The notes below the pieces were generated by a model. The model saw only the letters and a program-made list of their open reading frames with translations, was not told the origin of the DNA and made no database searches. A stretch of 64,000 nt of DNA from contig NZ_JAFJSY010000008.1 in NCBI RefSeq assembly GCF_019857225.1, forward strand, positions 1 to 64,000, written 5' to 3'. This DNA is from Streptomyces plumbidurans (GTDB lineage: Bacteria; Actinomycetota; Actinomycetes; Streptomycetales; Streptomycetaceae). The position numbers were made by a program, and so were the translations under genes. Positions 7,769-14,854 of this stretch are shown here, piece by piece (the first letter of the stretch is position 1; each line of letters opens with the position of its first letter).

Positions 7769-8291
7769 GGGTGATGCCGTACAGCGGCGAGTACTCGGGG
7801 TAGGTCGGCACCTGCGGCTTCTGCGTGCCGATGATGACGCAGAACAGTGCGTCCGTGTCGCCCTCGTTCTTCAGCGAACGCGTCACCCCGGCCGGCACCA
7901 CGATCATGTCGCGGTAGCCGAGGGTGCGGTACTCGACCTCGTCCGCGCCGCGGTGGATGCCGACGCGGACCTGGCCCTCCAGCACGAAGAAGGCCTCCTC
8001 CACGTCGTGGTGGGTGTGGGCCGGGCCCTCGGCGCCGGGCGGCAGCAGCATGTTGGAGAAGGTGAAGCCGCCGGAGGGGAGGATGCGGTTGTCGTTCTCG
8101 TGGTTGCCGGTGGCGCCGGAGCCGACGTAGCGGATCTGTGCGCGCTTGTACTGCGGGCCGGCCTTCTCCTGGAAGGACAGGGTGCTCCAGTCGGGCTCGC
8201 GGGAGCCCTTGGTGGCGATGAGGGCGTCGGTGTACTTGGCGAGGTCCCCGCCGTTGTCGTACTCGGTGGTGGTGATCGGCATGGTGGTCAT
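7761..8291 (-). CDS. Cupin-domain protein
   Basis: About 176 residues with a single cupin barrel. Metal-binding motif 1 is seen in PAHTHHDVEEAFFVLEGQVRVG (written here as PAHTHHDVEE and FFVLEGQVRVG) and motif 2 in DMIVVPAGVTRSLKNEGD. The His pair and Glu suggest a metal site, so it could be a dioxygenase, an isomerase or a small-molecule sensor. The N-terminus (EYDNGGDLAKYTDALIATKG) is not one I can place. ATG 8291 overlaps the hydrolase stop as ATGA; an ATG at 8282 with AAGGG nine bases upstream is an alternative. A second possible oxygen-activating enzyme beside the extradiol dioxygenase hints at more than one ring or side-chain cleavage step. Confidence 0.85.
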   Translation of the reverse strand: MTTMPITTTEYDNGGDLAKYTDALIATKGSREPDWSTLSFQEKAGPQYKRAQIRYVGSGATGNHENDNRILPSGGFTFSNMLLPPGAEGPAHTHHDVEEAFFVLEGQVRVGIHRGADEVEYRTLGYRDMIVVPAGVTRSLKNEGDTDALFCVIIGTQKPQVPTYPEYSPLYGITRD

Positions 8292-9118
8292 CCCTTGCTG
8301 GTCCGGGAGTTGGTGACGATGTGCAGGTGGGACAGCAGCCAGGCGTTGAAGTGCTCGGGCTGTTCCTGGTTGGCCAGGTGACCGGCGTCCTTGACGATCA
8401 CGTACGCGGTCTTGTGCAGACCGCCGGCCAGGACCTGTGAGGCTTCGGGACCGGTGACGCGGTCCTGGTCGCCGCACAGGACGAGGGTGGGCGCGGTGAC
8501 TCGGGCGAGCTCGCCGCGCAGGTCGGTGGTGGCCATGGACTCGGCCGCGTGTCCGTAGCCGGGCAGGCGGATCGAGTCGGCCATGGTGTCGACGACGCGC
8601 CGCAGGAGTTCGTTCGGCGCGCCGGCGGAGACCAGGCGGGGGCCGCGCTGCTCGGCGAAGGCGCGCGGCCCGAGCTTCGCGAGTTCGGCGACGCGGGCGC
8701 GCATCCCGGCGGCCTTCTCGGGGGTCGTACCGGAGCCGGGGGTGGAGTCGGCCATCGTCAGCGAGGCGATGAGGTCCGGGTGGCGGGTGGCGAGCCGCAG
8801 CGCGATCACGCCGCCCCAGGAGACGCCGAGGACGTGGGCCCGGCTACCGTGGGTGGGGCTGCTGTGTGCACGGATGACCGCGGCGGCCGTGTCGGCGTAG
8901 TCGTCGAGGTTCAACTGCCCTTCCGGGTCTGCCGACTTGGCGTAACCCGGCGCGTCCCACGCGACTATCTTGAAGTCGGCCGCGAGCGCCTGCAGTTGGG
9001 GCGAAAAGGCAGCGGAGGACGACCCGATCCCGTGCAGGCACAGCACCAGCGGCCCACTGGTGCCCGCCTGTTCGAGATGCAGCCCGGCGATGTCATACAC
9101 CGTTGCGCGAGCGGTCAC
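8288..9118 (-). CDS. Alpha/beta hydrolase (meta-cleavage-type C-C hydrolase candidate)
   Basis: This 276-residue alpha/beta hydrolase has the oxyanion region LHGIGSSSAAF, nucleophile Ser100 in GVSWGG, catalytic Asp around 219 in GDQDRV and His around 247 in DAGHLANQ. Its length and the presence of an extradiol dioxygenase two genes upstream fit the hydrolases (MhpC/BphD type) that split the ring-fission product. Lactonase or esterase activity is also possible. GTG 9118 overlaps the stop of the preceding gene as GTGA. Confidence 0.88.
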   Translation of the reverse strand: MTARATVYDIAGLHLEQAGTSGPLVLCLHGIGSSSAAFSPQLQALAADFKIVAWDAPGYAKSADPEGQLNLDDYADTAAAVIRAHSSPTHGSRAHVLGVSWGGVIALRLATRHPDLIASLTMADSTPGSGTTPEKAAGMRARVAELAKLGPRAFAEQRGPRLVSAGAPNELLRRVVDTMADSIRLPGYGHAAESMATTDLRGELARVTAPTLVLCGDQDRVTGPEASQVLAGGLHKTAYVIVKDAGHLANQEQPEHFNAWLLSHLHIVTNSRTSKG

Positions 9119-9912
9119 AGGATCTGCCCCGAGCGTCCGGCGAGGGCCGCGAGGGAGCGCAGGACCGCGTACGGAACGACCTGGCTGGTGGCGGGGTTGG
9201 CCGCGTCCGGCTGATGCCTCACCTCGAAGCGGTACGAGCCCTGCGGGCCGTTCGCCTCGATCACGTGCGAGGTGTGCACGGCGGCCGGGTCGGCGACGAC
9301 GCTGACCCGTACCGCGTCCAGGTCCCCGACCGCGAGCGCCACGGAGGCGGCCACGTTGGTCGACTTCGGGAACTTGACCGGCACCTCGCGCGCGGTGCCG
9401 CGCATCACCTCGACAGGCCCGGTCGCGGTCCGCATCGCGGTCAGCAACTCCTCGTCCATCCAGGGCTGTTCGAGGGTCGAGGGCAGCTTGGTGGTGGTCA
9501 GCCTGATCTCGCTCAGCGGCCCCATGGCGCGTACCGCCTGGAGCAGGTCGAGTCCGCCGACCGCTCCCCCGGTGAAGTACACCCGCCCGGGACCGGTGGT
9601 CAGCAGCTTCTTCGACAGCTCCTCGTCGGTCAGGGCTCCCGTGGACGCCACGAGGAGGTCGGTGCCGGAGGCGAGGATGGTCTCGCCCCAGCCCCGTACG
9701 ACACCCTGGCCGGCCACCTCGACAATCAAGTCGCAGCGTTCCAGGGCCTGTTCCACGGTCAGCTGCGGTGCGGGGGTCGCGTCGCCGAGCGGGCGGTTGT
9801 CGACGACGGCGGCCAGCTCGGCGCCGGGTACGTCACCGGCGGCGATGGCGCCGCCGACGACGCGACCGATGGCTCCCCATCCGATGAGACCGACCTTGCG
9901 AACCCTGTTCAT
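9115..9912 (-). CDS. Aspartate dehydrogenase-like NAD(P)-binding protein
   Basis: The 265-residue protein starts with a Rossmann motif GLIGWGAIGRVV and continues with a domain of the aspartate-dehydrogenase type (LLVASTGALTDEEL, TGGAVGGLDLLQA, KFPKSTNVAASVALA). True L-aspartate dehydrogenase makes iminoaspartate for NAD synthesis. Here the gene sits inside an aromatic catabolic operon, overlapping its neighbours on both sides by 4 bp, so another amino or oxo substrate is more likely. A nitrogen-containing substrate or intermediate would explain its presence. This last point is inference. Confidence 0.82.
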   Translation of the reverse strand: MNRVRKVGLIGWGAIGRVVGGAIAAGDVPGAELAAVVDNRPLGDATPAPQLTVEQALERCDLIVEVAGQGVVRGWGETILASGTDLLVASTGALTDEELSKKLLTTGPGRVYFTGGAVGGLDLLQAVRAMGPLSEIRLTTTKLPSTLEQPWMDEELLTAMRTATGPVEVMRGTAREVPVKFPKSTNVAASVALAVGDLDAVRVSVVADPAAVHTSHVIEANGPQGSYRFEVRHQPDAANPATSQVVPYAVLRSLAALAGRSGQIL

Positions 9913-10847
9913 GCTGCGACTCCTTCGGCGTCGACGGGCGGGACGACGGGGCTGCCGTCGGGCGTGCCCGCCATGTGGGCGCGGATCAGCTTCGACGGCG
10001 GGCCCGCGGTGCCCCAGGTGTCGGACAGTTCGGGCGTCCGCCGCCAGGTCCGGCAGATCCACACCTCCTCGACGATCTGCGCGACCTCGGAGGTGTACTC
10101 GCACACCAGCCCTGTCGGGTCGGTGAAGTAGGAGAAGGTGTTGTCGCCGGGGCCGTGCCGGCCGGGGCCCCACTCGGGGGTGATCCCGTGGTGCCGGAGC
10201 CGGCCGAGCCCGCGCATGAAGTGGTCCAGCGAACTCATCTCGTACGCCACGTGGTTGAGGGAGACCCAGGGCGCCTGGTTGAAGGCGATGCAGTGGTGGT
10301 CGGTGTTGCAGCGCAGGAACGCCATCTGGTGCTCGGACCAGTCCGAGACGCGCATGCCGAGCACCTCGCGGTAGAAGGCGACGGCGGCGTCGATGTCGGT
10401 GGTGTTGAGGACCGCGTGCGTGACGCCGACGGGCAGCGCCTCGTCCCGGCCGCGCGCGGGCACCGCCCAGGTGTCGGCGGAGAGTTCGACCAGGCGTCCG
10501 TCCAGGTCGTGGAACCGCAGCCCGTAGCCGCCGCCGACCTGGTCGAGGGCGCCGGGCTCGGTGACGAGGGTGATCCCGCGCGCCTCCAGCCGGCGTGCGG
10601 CCTCGTCCACCTCGGCGGGGGTGCCGACGGCGAAGGCGAGACGGCCGAGGCCGATCTTCTCGGACCGGGTCAGCTGGAGGGCGTGGTGCTCCGTGCCGGT
10701 GCCGCGCAGCCAGCTCGCGCTGTGCCCGGCCTCGACAACCTCCAGGCCCCACACCTCCTCGTAGAAGCCGGCGGCCTCGGCGAAGTTCGGGGTGAGCAGC
10801 TCGACGGAGCGCAGTGCGCGCAGCCGGGCGATCGGGGGGTGGTTCAT
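9909..10847 (-). CDS. Extradiol (catechol 2,3-dioxygenase-type) ring-cleavage dioxygenase
   Basis: The protein of 312 residues has two VOC modules, the arrangement of type I extradiol dioxygenases. The C-terminal module carries the Fe(II) ligands His144 (GVTHAVLN), His199 (LNHVAYE) and Glu250 (GLVCEYTSE). The His-to-Glu spacing equals that of XylE, and a His pair at 184/185 may supply the acid-base residue. It would open a catecholic ring next to the diol. ATG 10847 lies 23 bp after the aldehyde dehydrogenase stop. Its own stop overlaps the next start as ATGA. Confidence 0.9.
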   Translation of the reverse strand: MNHPPIARLRALRSVELLTPNFAEAAGFYEEVWGLEVVEAGHSASWLRGTGTEHHALQLTRSEKIGLGRLAFAVGTPAEVDEAARRLEARGITLVTEPGALDQVGGGYGLRFHDLDGRLVELSADTWAVPARGRDEALPVGVTHAVLNTTDIDAAVAFYREVLGMRVSDWSEHQMAFLRCNTDHHCIAFNQAPWVSLNHVAYEMSSLDHFMRGLGRLRHHGITPEWGPGRHGPGDNTFSYFTDPTGLVCEYTSEVAQIVEEVWICRTWRRTPELSDTWGTAGPPSKLIRAHMAGTPDGSPVVPPVDAEGVAA

Positions 10848-10870
10848 GTGCAATCTCCCAGACGAGTGGG

Positions 10871-12358
10871 TCAGTTGGCCCAGGGCAGCGGTGCGGAGTC
10901 GGTGCCCCAGTACAGGGACTTCTGCCGCTGGTAGGCGCGGATCAGGTCGCGGCCCTTCTCGGTGCCGAGTCCGGAGTCCTTCATCCCGGCGAAGGGGGTG
11001 GAGATGGAGAACTGCTTGTACGTGTTGATCCAGACCGTTCCGGCCTCGATCCGTCGCCCGAGCCGCCGGGCGGCCCGCGCGTCCCGGGTCCAGATGCCGC
11101 AGGCGAGCCCGAAGTCGGAGTCGTTGGCCTGCGCGACGAGTTCGTCCTCGTCGTCGTAGCGAAGCGCCACGAGTACGGGGCCGAAGATCTCCTCCTGGCA
11201 GGTGCGCGCGGAGTTCGGCAGCCCGTCGATCACGGTCGGCAGGTAGTAGGCGCCCTTGGCATACCGCTTGCCCTGGGGTGCGGCGCCGCCGCAGAGCACC
11301 CGGCCGCCTTCCTCGCGCGCCAGGTCCACGTACGCGGCGACCGCGTCCCGGTGCCGGTGGTGCACGAGCGGGGCCACCTGTGTGTCGGGGGACGTACCGG
11401 GTCCGACTCTCAACTTCCGTACGCGCTCGACGAGTTCGCCGACGAAGGCGTCGTAGAGACCGGAGTGGACGAAGAGGCGGGAGCCGGCGACGCAGGACTG
11501 GCCGCTGGAGGAGAAGATCCCGTACATCACGCCCGCGAGGGCCTGTTCGACGTCCGCGTCCTCGCGCACGATCGTCGGCGACTTGCCGCCGAGTTCGAGC
11601 GAGGCGGGGATGAGCTTGTCGGCGGCCGCGTGGGCGATGCCGCGACCCGTGCCGGTGCCGCCGGTGAAGCCGATACGGCCCACGAGCGGGTGTCTCACGA
11701 TCGCGTCGCCCACGATGCTGCCCTTGCCCGGCAGTACCGCGAGCAGCGCGGTCGGCAGTCCGGCGCCGGCCAGCACCTGGTGGACGATGCGGCCGAGGGC
11801 GAGGGAGACCAGCGGCGTCCACTCGGCGGGCTTGAGCAGGACGGCGTTTCCGCCGGCCAGTGCGGGCGCGAGCTTCTGTGCGTCGGAGGCGATCGGCGAG
11901 TTCCAGGGGTTGATGGCGCCGACGACGCCGATCGGCTCGTGGACGCTCATCGTCAGGTACGGGCCGCGTGACGGCGTGAGCGCGTCCTCGGCGGTCTCCA
12001 GCGCCGCCGCCGTGTACCGGAAGGTGCCGGCGGCGCTCAGGGCGAGGGCGCGGGTTTCGCCGAGAGTCTTGCCGGTGTCGGCGGTCTGCAGCGCGGACAG
12101 ATCCTCGGCGTGCTCCTCGATGGCGTCGCCGATCCGGTGCAGGACGCGCGCCCGCTGGTGGGGCAACAGGTCGCGCCACTCGGGCGCGGCGGCGGCCCCG
12201 GCGGCGGCCCGCGCGGCCTCCTCCACGTCCTCCACGGACGCGGCGTGCACGGTGGTGAGGACGGCGCCGTCGGCCGGGTCCACGGTGTGGATGGGCAGGC
12301 CGCGACCGCGACGCCAGTGGCCGGCGATGAGGATCTCGTCGGCGGGGATGCGCGGCAT
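10871..12358 (-). CDS. NAD(P)-dependent aldehyde dehydrogenase
   Basis: A 495-residue member of the aldehyde dehydrogenase superfamily, the usual full length. It has the cofactor segment NPWNSPIASDAQKLAPAL and GFTGGTGTG. The general-base Glu is in LELGGKSPTIV and the nucleophilic Cys in SSGQSCVAGSRLF, followed by CQEEIFGPV. It is the promoter-proximal gene of the operon and could oxidise 2-hydroxymuconic-type semialdehydes or an aldehyde released by the ThDP enzyme. ATG 12358 has GGAGG seven bases upstream; an upstream in-frame start at 12418 lacks a ribosome site and adds Arg-rich sequence. Confidence 0.92.
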   Translation of the reverse strand: MPRIPADEILIAGHWRRGRGLPIHTVDPADGAVLTTVHAASVEDVEEAARAAAGAAAAPEWRDLLPHQRARVLHRIGDAIEEHAEDLSALQTADTGKTLGETRALALSAAGTFRYTAAALETAEDALTPSRGPYLTMSVHEPIGVVGAINPWNSPIASDAQKLAPALAGGNAVLLKPAEWTPLVSLALGRIVHQVLAGAGLPTALLAVLPGKGSIVGDAIVRHPLVGRIGFTGGTGTGRGIAHAAADKLIPASLELGGKSPTIVREDADVEQALAGVMYGIFSSSGQSCVAGSRLFVHSGLYDAFVGELVERVRKLRVGPGTSPDTQVAPLVHHRHRDAVAAYVDLAREEGGRVLCGGAAPQGKRYAKGAYYLPTVIDGLPNSARTCQEEIFGPVLVALRYDDEDELVAQANDSDFGLACGIWTRDARAARRLGRRIEAGTVWINTYKQFSISTPFAGMKDSGLGTEKGRDLIRAYQRQKSLYWGTDSAPLPWAN

Positions 12359-12437
12359 GGGGACCTCCGGATGAGGGCGGTACGGGATTCTCCGCTCGCG
12401 TCGGGCGCACTGCGCCAATCGCGGTGTCGAAGCACTA

Positions 12438-12454
12438 GAAATCTAAGGGCTTAA
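12438..12454 (-). promoter_or_regulatory. Second copy of the MarR operator candidate, over the -10 of the catabolic operon
   Basis: Read on the minus strand this is TTAAGCCCTTAGATTTC. The near-palindrome TTAAG-CC-CTTAG is followed by ATTTC, as in the MarR gene promoter (1619-1635). It covers the putative -10, so binding would block the operon. Twelve of 17 positions agree between the two copies. Confidence 0.55.
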
Positions 12455-12506
12455 CTATTTTGACCGCAAGAGGGTGCCGCCCGGGAAATTTTCACGAGGT
12501 CAGGGA

Positions 12507-12525
12507 TAAGGCTTGCCTAACCTCG
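12507..12525. promoter_or_regulatory. Possible iron box (DmdR/IdeR-type)
   Basis: On the minus strand the bases read CGAGGTTAGGCAAGCCTTA. They agree at 14 of 19 positions with the palindromic iron box I remember for DmdR1/IdeR (TTAGGTTAGGCTAACCTAA). It lies upstream of both divergent transcripts, about 180 bp from the MFS start. Because at least two operon products are iron enzymes, iron-dependent control is plausible but unproven. Confidence 0.35.
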
Positions 12526-12703
12526 GAGTGGTACCGGTAGAACTTTAAGCGCTGAGATGTTCAGCACCTACGGAAATGGGAGCCCGTCTCCCTGCCCCGC
12601 TCTCACAGCCGCCCGGTACCGGGATACCGTCGTACCCTCGCGGCCCGAACCCTCCCGTGCGGTCCCGTCCCCCAACCGCGCCGTACGGATCCGGAGGCCA
12701 GGC

Positions 12704-14104
12704 ATGACGATCGACGCACAACGCGCCGCCGCCGAGCGACCAGGCGACGCACCGGCGCTCGCGGCCGCCATCGGCGCCCGCTTCGAACGCCTGCCGCTGT
12801 GCCGCTGGCAGGTGATGGTCCGGCTCATCGTCGGCACCGCCACGTTCTTCGAGGCCTTCGACCAGCTCCTGATCGCGTACGCGCTCCCCCAGCTGCGCTC
12901 CGAGTGGAACCTCGACACCGGCCACACCACCGCCTTGATGACCGTCGGCTCGGTCGGCATGCTGGGCGGCGCGCTGGTCTCGGGCCGGCTCGCCGACCGG
13001 GTCGGCCGCGTCAAGGTGATCGCCGGCTGCATCGCTCTCGCCAGTCTGTGCAATCTGGCGCTGACGCTGTGCACCTCGCCCGAGCCGTTCATGGCGGTCC
13101 GCTTCGTGCAGGGCATGGCCATCGGCGGTGAGGTGCCGATCGCCGCCACGTTCATCGCGGAGATCACCCGCGCCCACCAGCGCGGGCGCTTCGTGCTCCT
13201 CTTCGAGCTGGTCTTCCCGGCCGGCCTCACCGCGGGCGCGCTGGTCGCCTACTGGCTGGTGCCGCTGCTCGGCTGGCGCTGGATGTTCGGCCTCGCGGCC
13301 CTGCCGGTCGTCCTGAGCCTCCTCGTCCTGCGCCTCGTGCCCGAATCGCCGCGCTGGCTCGCGGACCACGGCCGGCACGAGCAGGCGCTCGCCACGATGG
13401 CGGCGATCGAGACGAAGGTCGAGAACGTCACGGGTGCCCCGCTGCCGCCCCCAAAGCCGACGCCGTCCGTCGTACCGCCCCGGGGCAAGGGCGGTCTGCG
13501 CGAGCTGTTCGGCGGCCGCTACCGCAAGCGCATGATCGTCGTCGGGCTTCTCTGGTTCACCGGTTACTTCGCGAACTACGGCATCACGTCCTGGCTGCCG
13601 ACCATCTACAAGTCCCACTTCCACCTCGGCCTGTCGACGGCCCTCCTCTACTCGACCGTCACCAGCTGCGCCGGGCTGCTGGGCTGTCTGATCGTCGCGC
13701 TCACGGTGGACCGGGTCGGCCGCCGCAACACGGTGATCTGGTGCTTCGCAGCCGCCGCGCTCTGCCTGCTCGTCCTCGGCCTGTCGGCGTCAGGCACCGC
13801 GGTCGGCGTGCTGATCTGGACGTCCCTGGCCGCGGTCTTCCTCTTCGGCTGCAACATCTGCCTCTACCTCTACACACCCGAGCTGTTCCCCACCCGGATC
13901 CGGGCACTGGGCGCCAGCATGGGCGGTGCCATGAACCGCCTGGGCATCGTCCTCGGCCCGATCGTGGTGGGTGCGATCTACGCGGGCGGCGCGATCGGCA
14001 CGGTCTTCGTGACCCTCGCCGCCGTGGCCGTGGCCGGTTCGCTCACGGCCGCGGGCGGTGCTGAGGAGACCAGCGGGCGCAGCCTGGAGGACGTGGCGCC
14101 GTAG
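12704..14104 (+). CDS. MFS transporter, aromatic-acid/sugar type importer
   Basis: A 466-residue major facilitator with about twelve membrane segments. The first cytoplasmic loop motif reads GRLADRVGRVKV, and the matching motif of the second half is DRVGRRNT. FEAFDQLLIAYALPQLRSEW marks the first helix and loop, a pattern common in the aromatic acid:H+ symporter and related groups. ATG 12704 has GGAGG eight bases upstream; an upstream frame opening is Arg/Pro-rich and lacks a ribosome site. It is divergent from the catabolic operon and probably brings in its substrate. Confidence 0.87.
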   Translation: MTIDAQRAAAERPGDAPALAAAIGARFERLPLCRWQVMVRLIVGTATFFEAFDQLLIAYALPQLRSEWNLDTGHTTALMTVGSVGMLGGALVSGRLADRVGRVKVIAGCIALASLCNLALTLCTSPEPFMAVRFVQGMAIGGEVPIAATFIAEITRAHQRGRFVLLFELVFPAGLTAGALVAYWLVPLLGWRWMFGLAALPVVLSLLVLRLVPESPRWLADHGRHEQALATMAAIETKVENVTGAPLPPPKPTPSVVPPRGKGGLRELFGGRYRKRMIVVGLLWFTGYFANYGITSWLPTIYKSHFHLGLSTALLYSTVTSCAGLLGCLIVALTVDRVGRRNTVIWCFAAAALCLLVLGLSASGTAVGVLIWTSLAAVFLFGCNICLYLYTPELFPTRIRALGASMGGAMNRLGIVLGPIVVGAIYAGGAIGTVFVTLAAVAVAGSLTAAGGAEETSGRSLEDVAP

Positions 14105-14111
14105 GCCTCGA

Positions 14112-14136
14112 GGGTGCGTCCGGGTGGGGCGCACCC
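14112..14136 (+). terminator. Hairpin after the MFS gene
   Basis: GGGTGCG at 14112-14118 pairs perfectly with CGCACCC at 14130-14136 around an 11-base loop. It starts seven bases after the MFS stop. No U-run follows, which is usual for actinomycete terminators. Confidence 0.5.
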
Positions 14137-14162
14137 TTGGCCAGACATCAGGGACGCATTCG

Positions 14163-14174
14163 GGGGGTACCCCC
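14163..14174. promoter_or_regulatory. Perfect 12-bp palindrome before the PRC-barrel gene
   Basis: The sequence GGGGGTACCCCC is self-complementary and lies 16 bp before the PRC-barrel start. It contains GGGTAC, which resembles the -10 of SigB-type stress promoters in Streptomyces, but I see no GTTT-like -35 at the right distance. It may be a protein site or chance. Confidence 0.3.
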
Positions 14175-14190
14175 TCTGTGGAGGTTCATG

Positions 14191-14547
14191 ATGTTCGAAG
14201 CAGGCGACATCCGCGAATGGCGGGGGCACGACGTGGTCGACCCGGAGGGTCACAAGATCGGCGTTCTGGAGGCGATCTATGTGGACACCGCGACCGACCA
14301 GCCGAATTTCGCAACGGTCACCGTGGGTCTGCCCACCCGTCGGCGCCTGGTGTTCGCGCCGCTGTCCGGCGCGACCGTGGGACCGGGCTATCTCAAGATC
14401 ACTCAGCCCAAGGACATGGTCAAGAAAGCCCCCTCGATCGAGGTCGACGGAGAGCTGCCGGCCGAGGACGAGCCGGAGATCTTCGCCCACTACGAACTCG
14501 ACTACAACTCGGGAGCCGGCGGTGAACGCCGGCTCGCCCGGCGCTGA
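14191..14547 (+). CDS. PRC-barrel domain protein
   Basis: About 118 residues with a PRC-barrel-like N-terminus: IREWRGHDVVDPEGHKIGVL, then AIYVDTATDQPNFATVTVGL, and a second strand block LVFAPLSGATVGPGYLKIT. The C-terminus is acidic and then basic. PRC-barrel proteins bind RNA or other proteins and are often stress-induced in actinomycetes. The start is ATG 14191 or 14188; TGGAGG lies 3-6 bases before, favouring 14191. It is followed after 60 bp by a small membrane protein gene on the same strand. Confidence 0.85.
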   Translation: MFEAGDIREWRGHDVVDPEGHKIGVLEAIYVDTATDQPNFATVTVGLPTRRRLVFAPLSGATVGPGYLKITQPKDMVKKAPSIEVDGELPAEDEPEIFAHYELDYNSGAGGERRLARR

Positions 14548-14607
14548 ACCGCCGACGACACCGAAGACACCGACGACATCGAAGTGACCGAAGCCTCTGG
14601 AGGGCCG

Positions 14608-14781
14608 ATGAGCCTCTTTCTGTTCCTCGTCCTCGCGGCCGTCGTGCTGGGCATCATCGGAGTCGCCGTACACGGCCTCTTCTATCTGCTGATCATCGGC
14701 GCCGTCGTCCTGCTCGGTGCCCTCGCGTACGCGGCCCTGCGTTTCCGCCGTGGCGGCAGGAAGCACCGCGTGGCGCGCTGA
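14608..14781 (+). CDS. Small two-helix membrane protein
   Basis: The gene encodes 57 residues from ATG 14608 with GGAGGG upstream. Two hydrophobic stretches (LFLFLVLAAVVLGIIGVAV and YLLIIGAVVLLGALAYAAL) are joined by a short HGLF turn. A basic tail, RFRRGGRKHRVAR, probably stays in the cytoplasm. Similar short hydrophobic proteins are common next to stress genes in Streptomyces, but no function is assigned. A strong hairpin follows it. Confidence 0.75.
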   Translation: MSLFLFLVLAAVVLGIIGVAVHGLFYLLIIGAVVLLGALAYAALRFRRGGRKHRVAR

Positions 14782-14799
14782 TCGGCACGGTGCGACGCA

Positions 14800-14840
14800 C
14801 TGATCGGACCCGGCGCGGTGAGTCCGCCGGGTCCGATCAG
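14800..14840. terminator. Strong bidirectional hairpin terminator
   Basis: CTGATCGGACCCGGC (14800-14814) and its exact reverse complement (14826-14840) enclose an 11-base loop. It sits between two convergent genes, 18 bp after one stop and 14 bp after the other, so it can serve both. Confidence 0.85.
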
Positions 14841-14854
14841 CCGCCCGCGTCCGG

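Larger units (their letters stand above)
12359..12703. other. Divergent promoter region between the catabolic operon and the MFS importer
   Basis: No gene is visible in these 345 bp. On the minus strand a promoter can be read, with TTGCGG at 12464-12469, a 17-bp spacer and TTAGAT at 12441-12446, overlapped by the palindromic element at 12438-12454. A possible iron box is at 12507-12525. The part from 12545 to 12700 is a GC-rich leader of the MFS gene with no clear structure. Confidence 0.6.

Noticed and set aside
10848..12410. Minus-strand frame running through the aldehyde dehydrogenase gene into the extradiol dioxygenase gene
   Set aside because: The part before 10847 is Arg/Pro-rich and out of frame with the dehydrogenase. 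Only the dioxygenase part is real.
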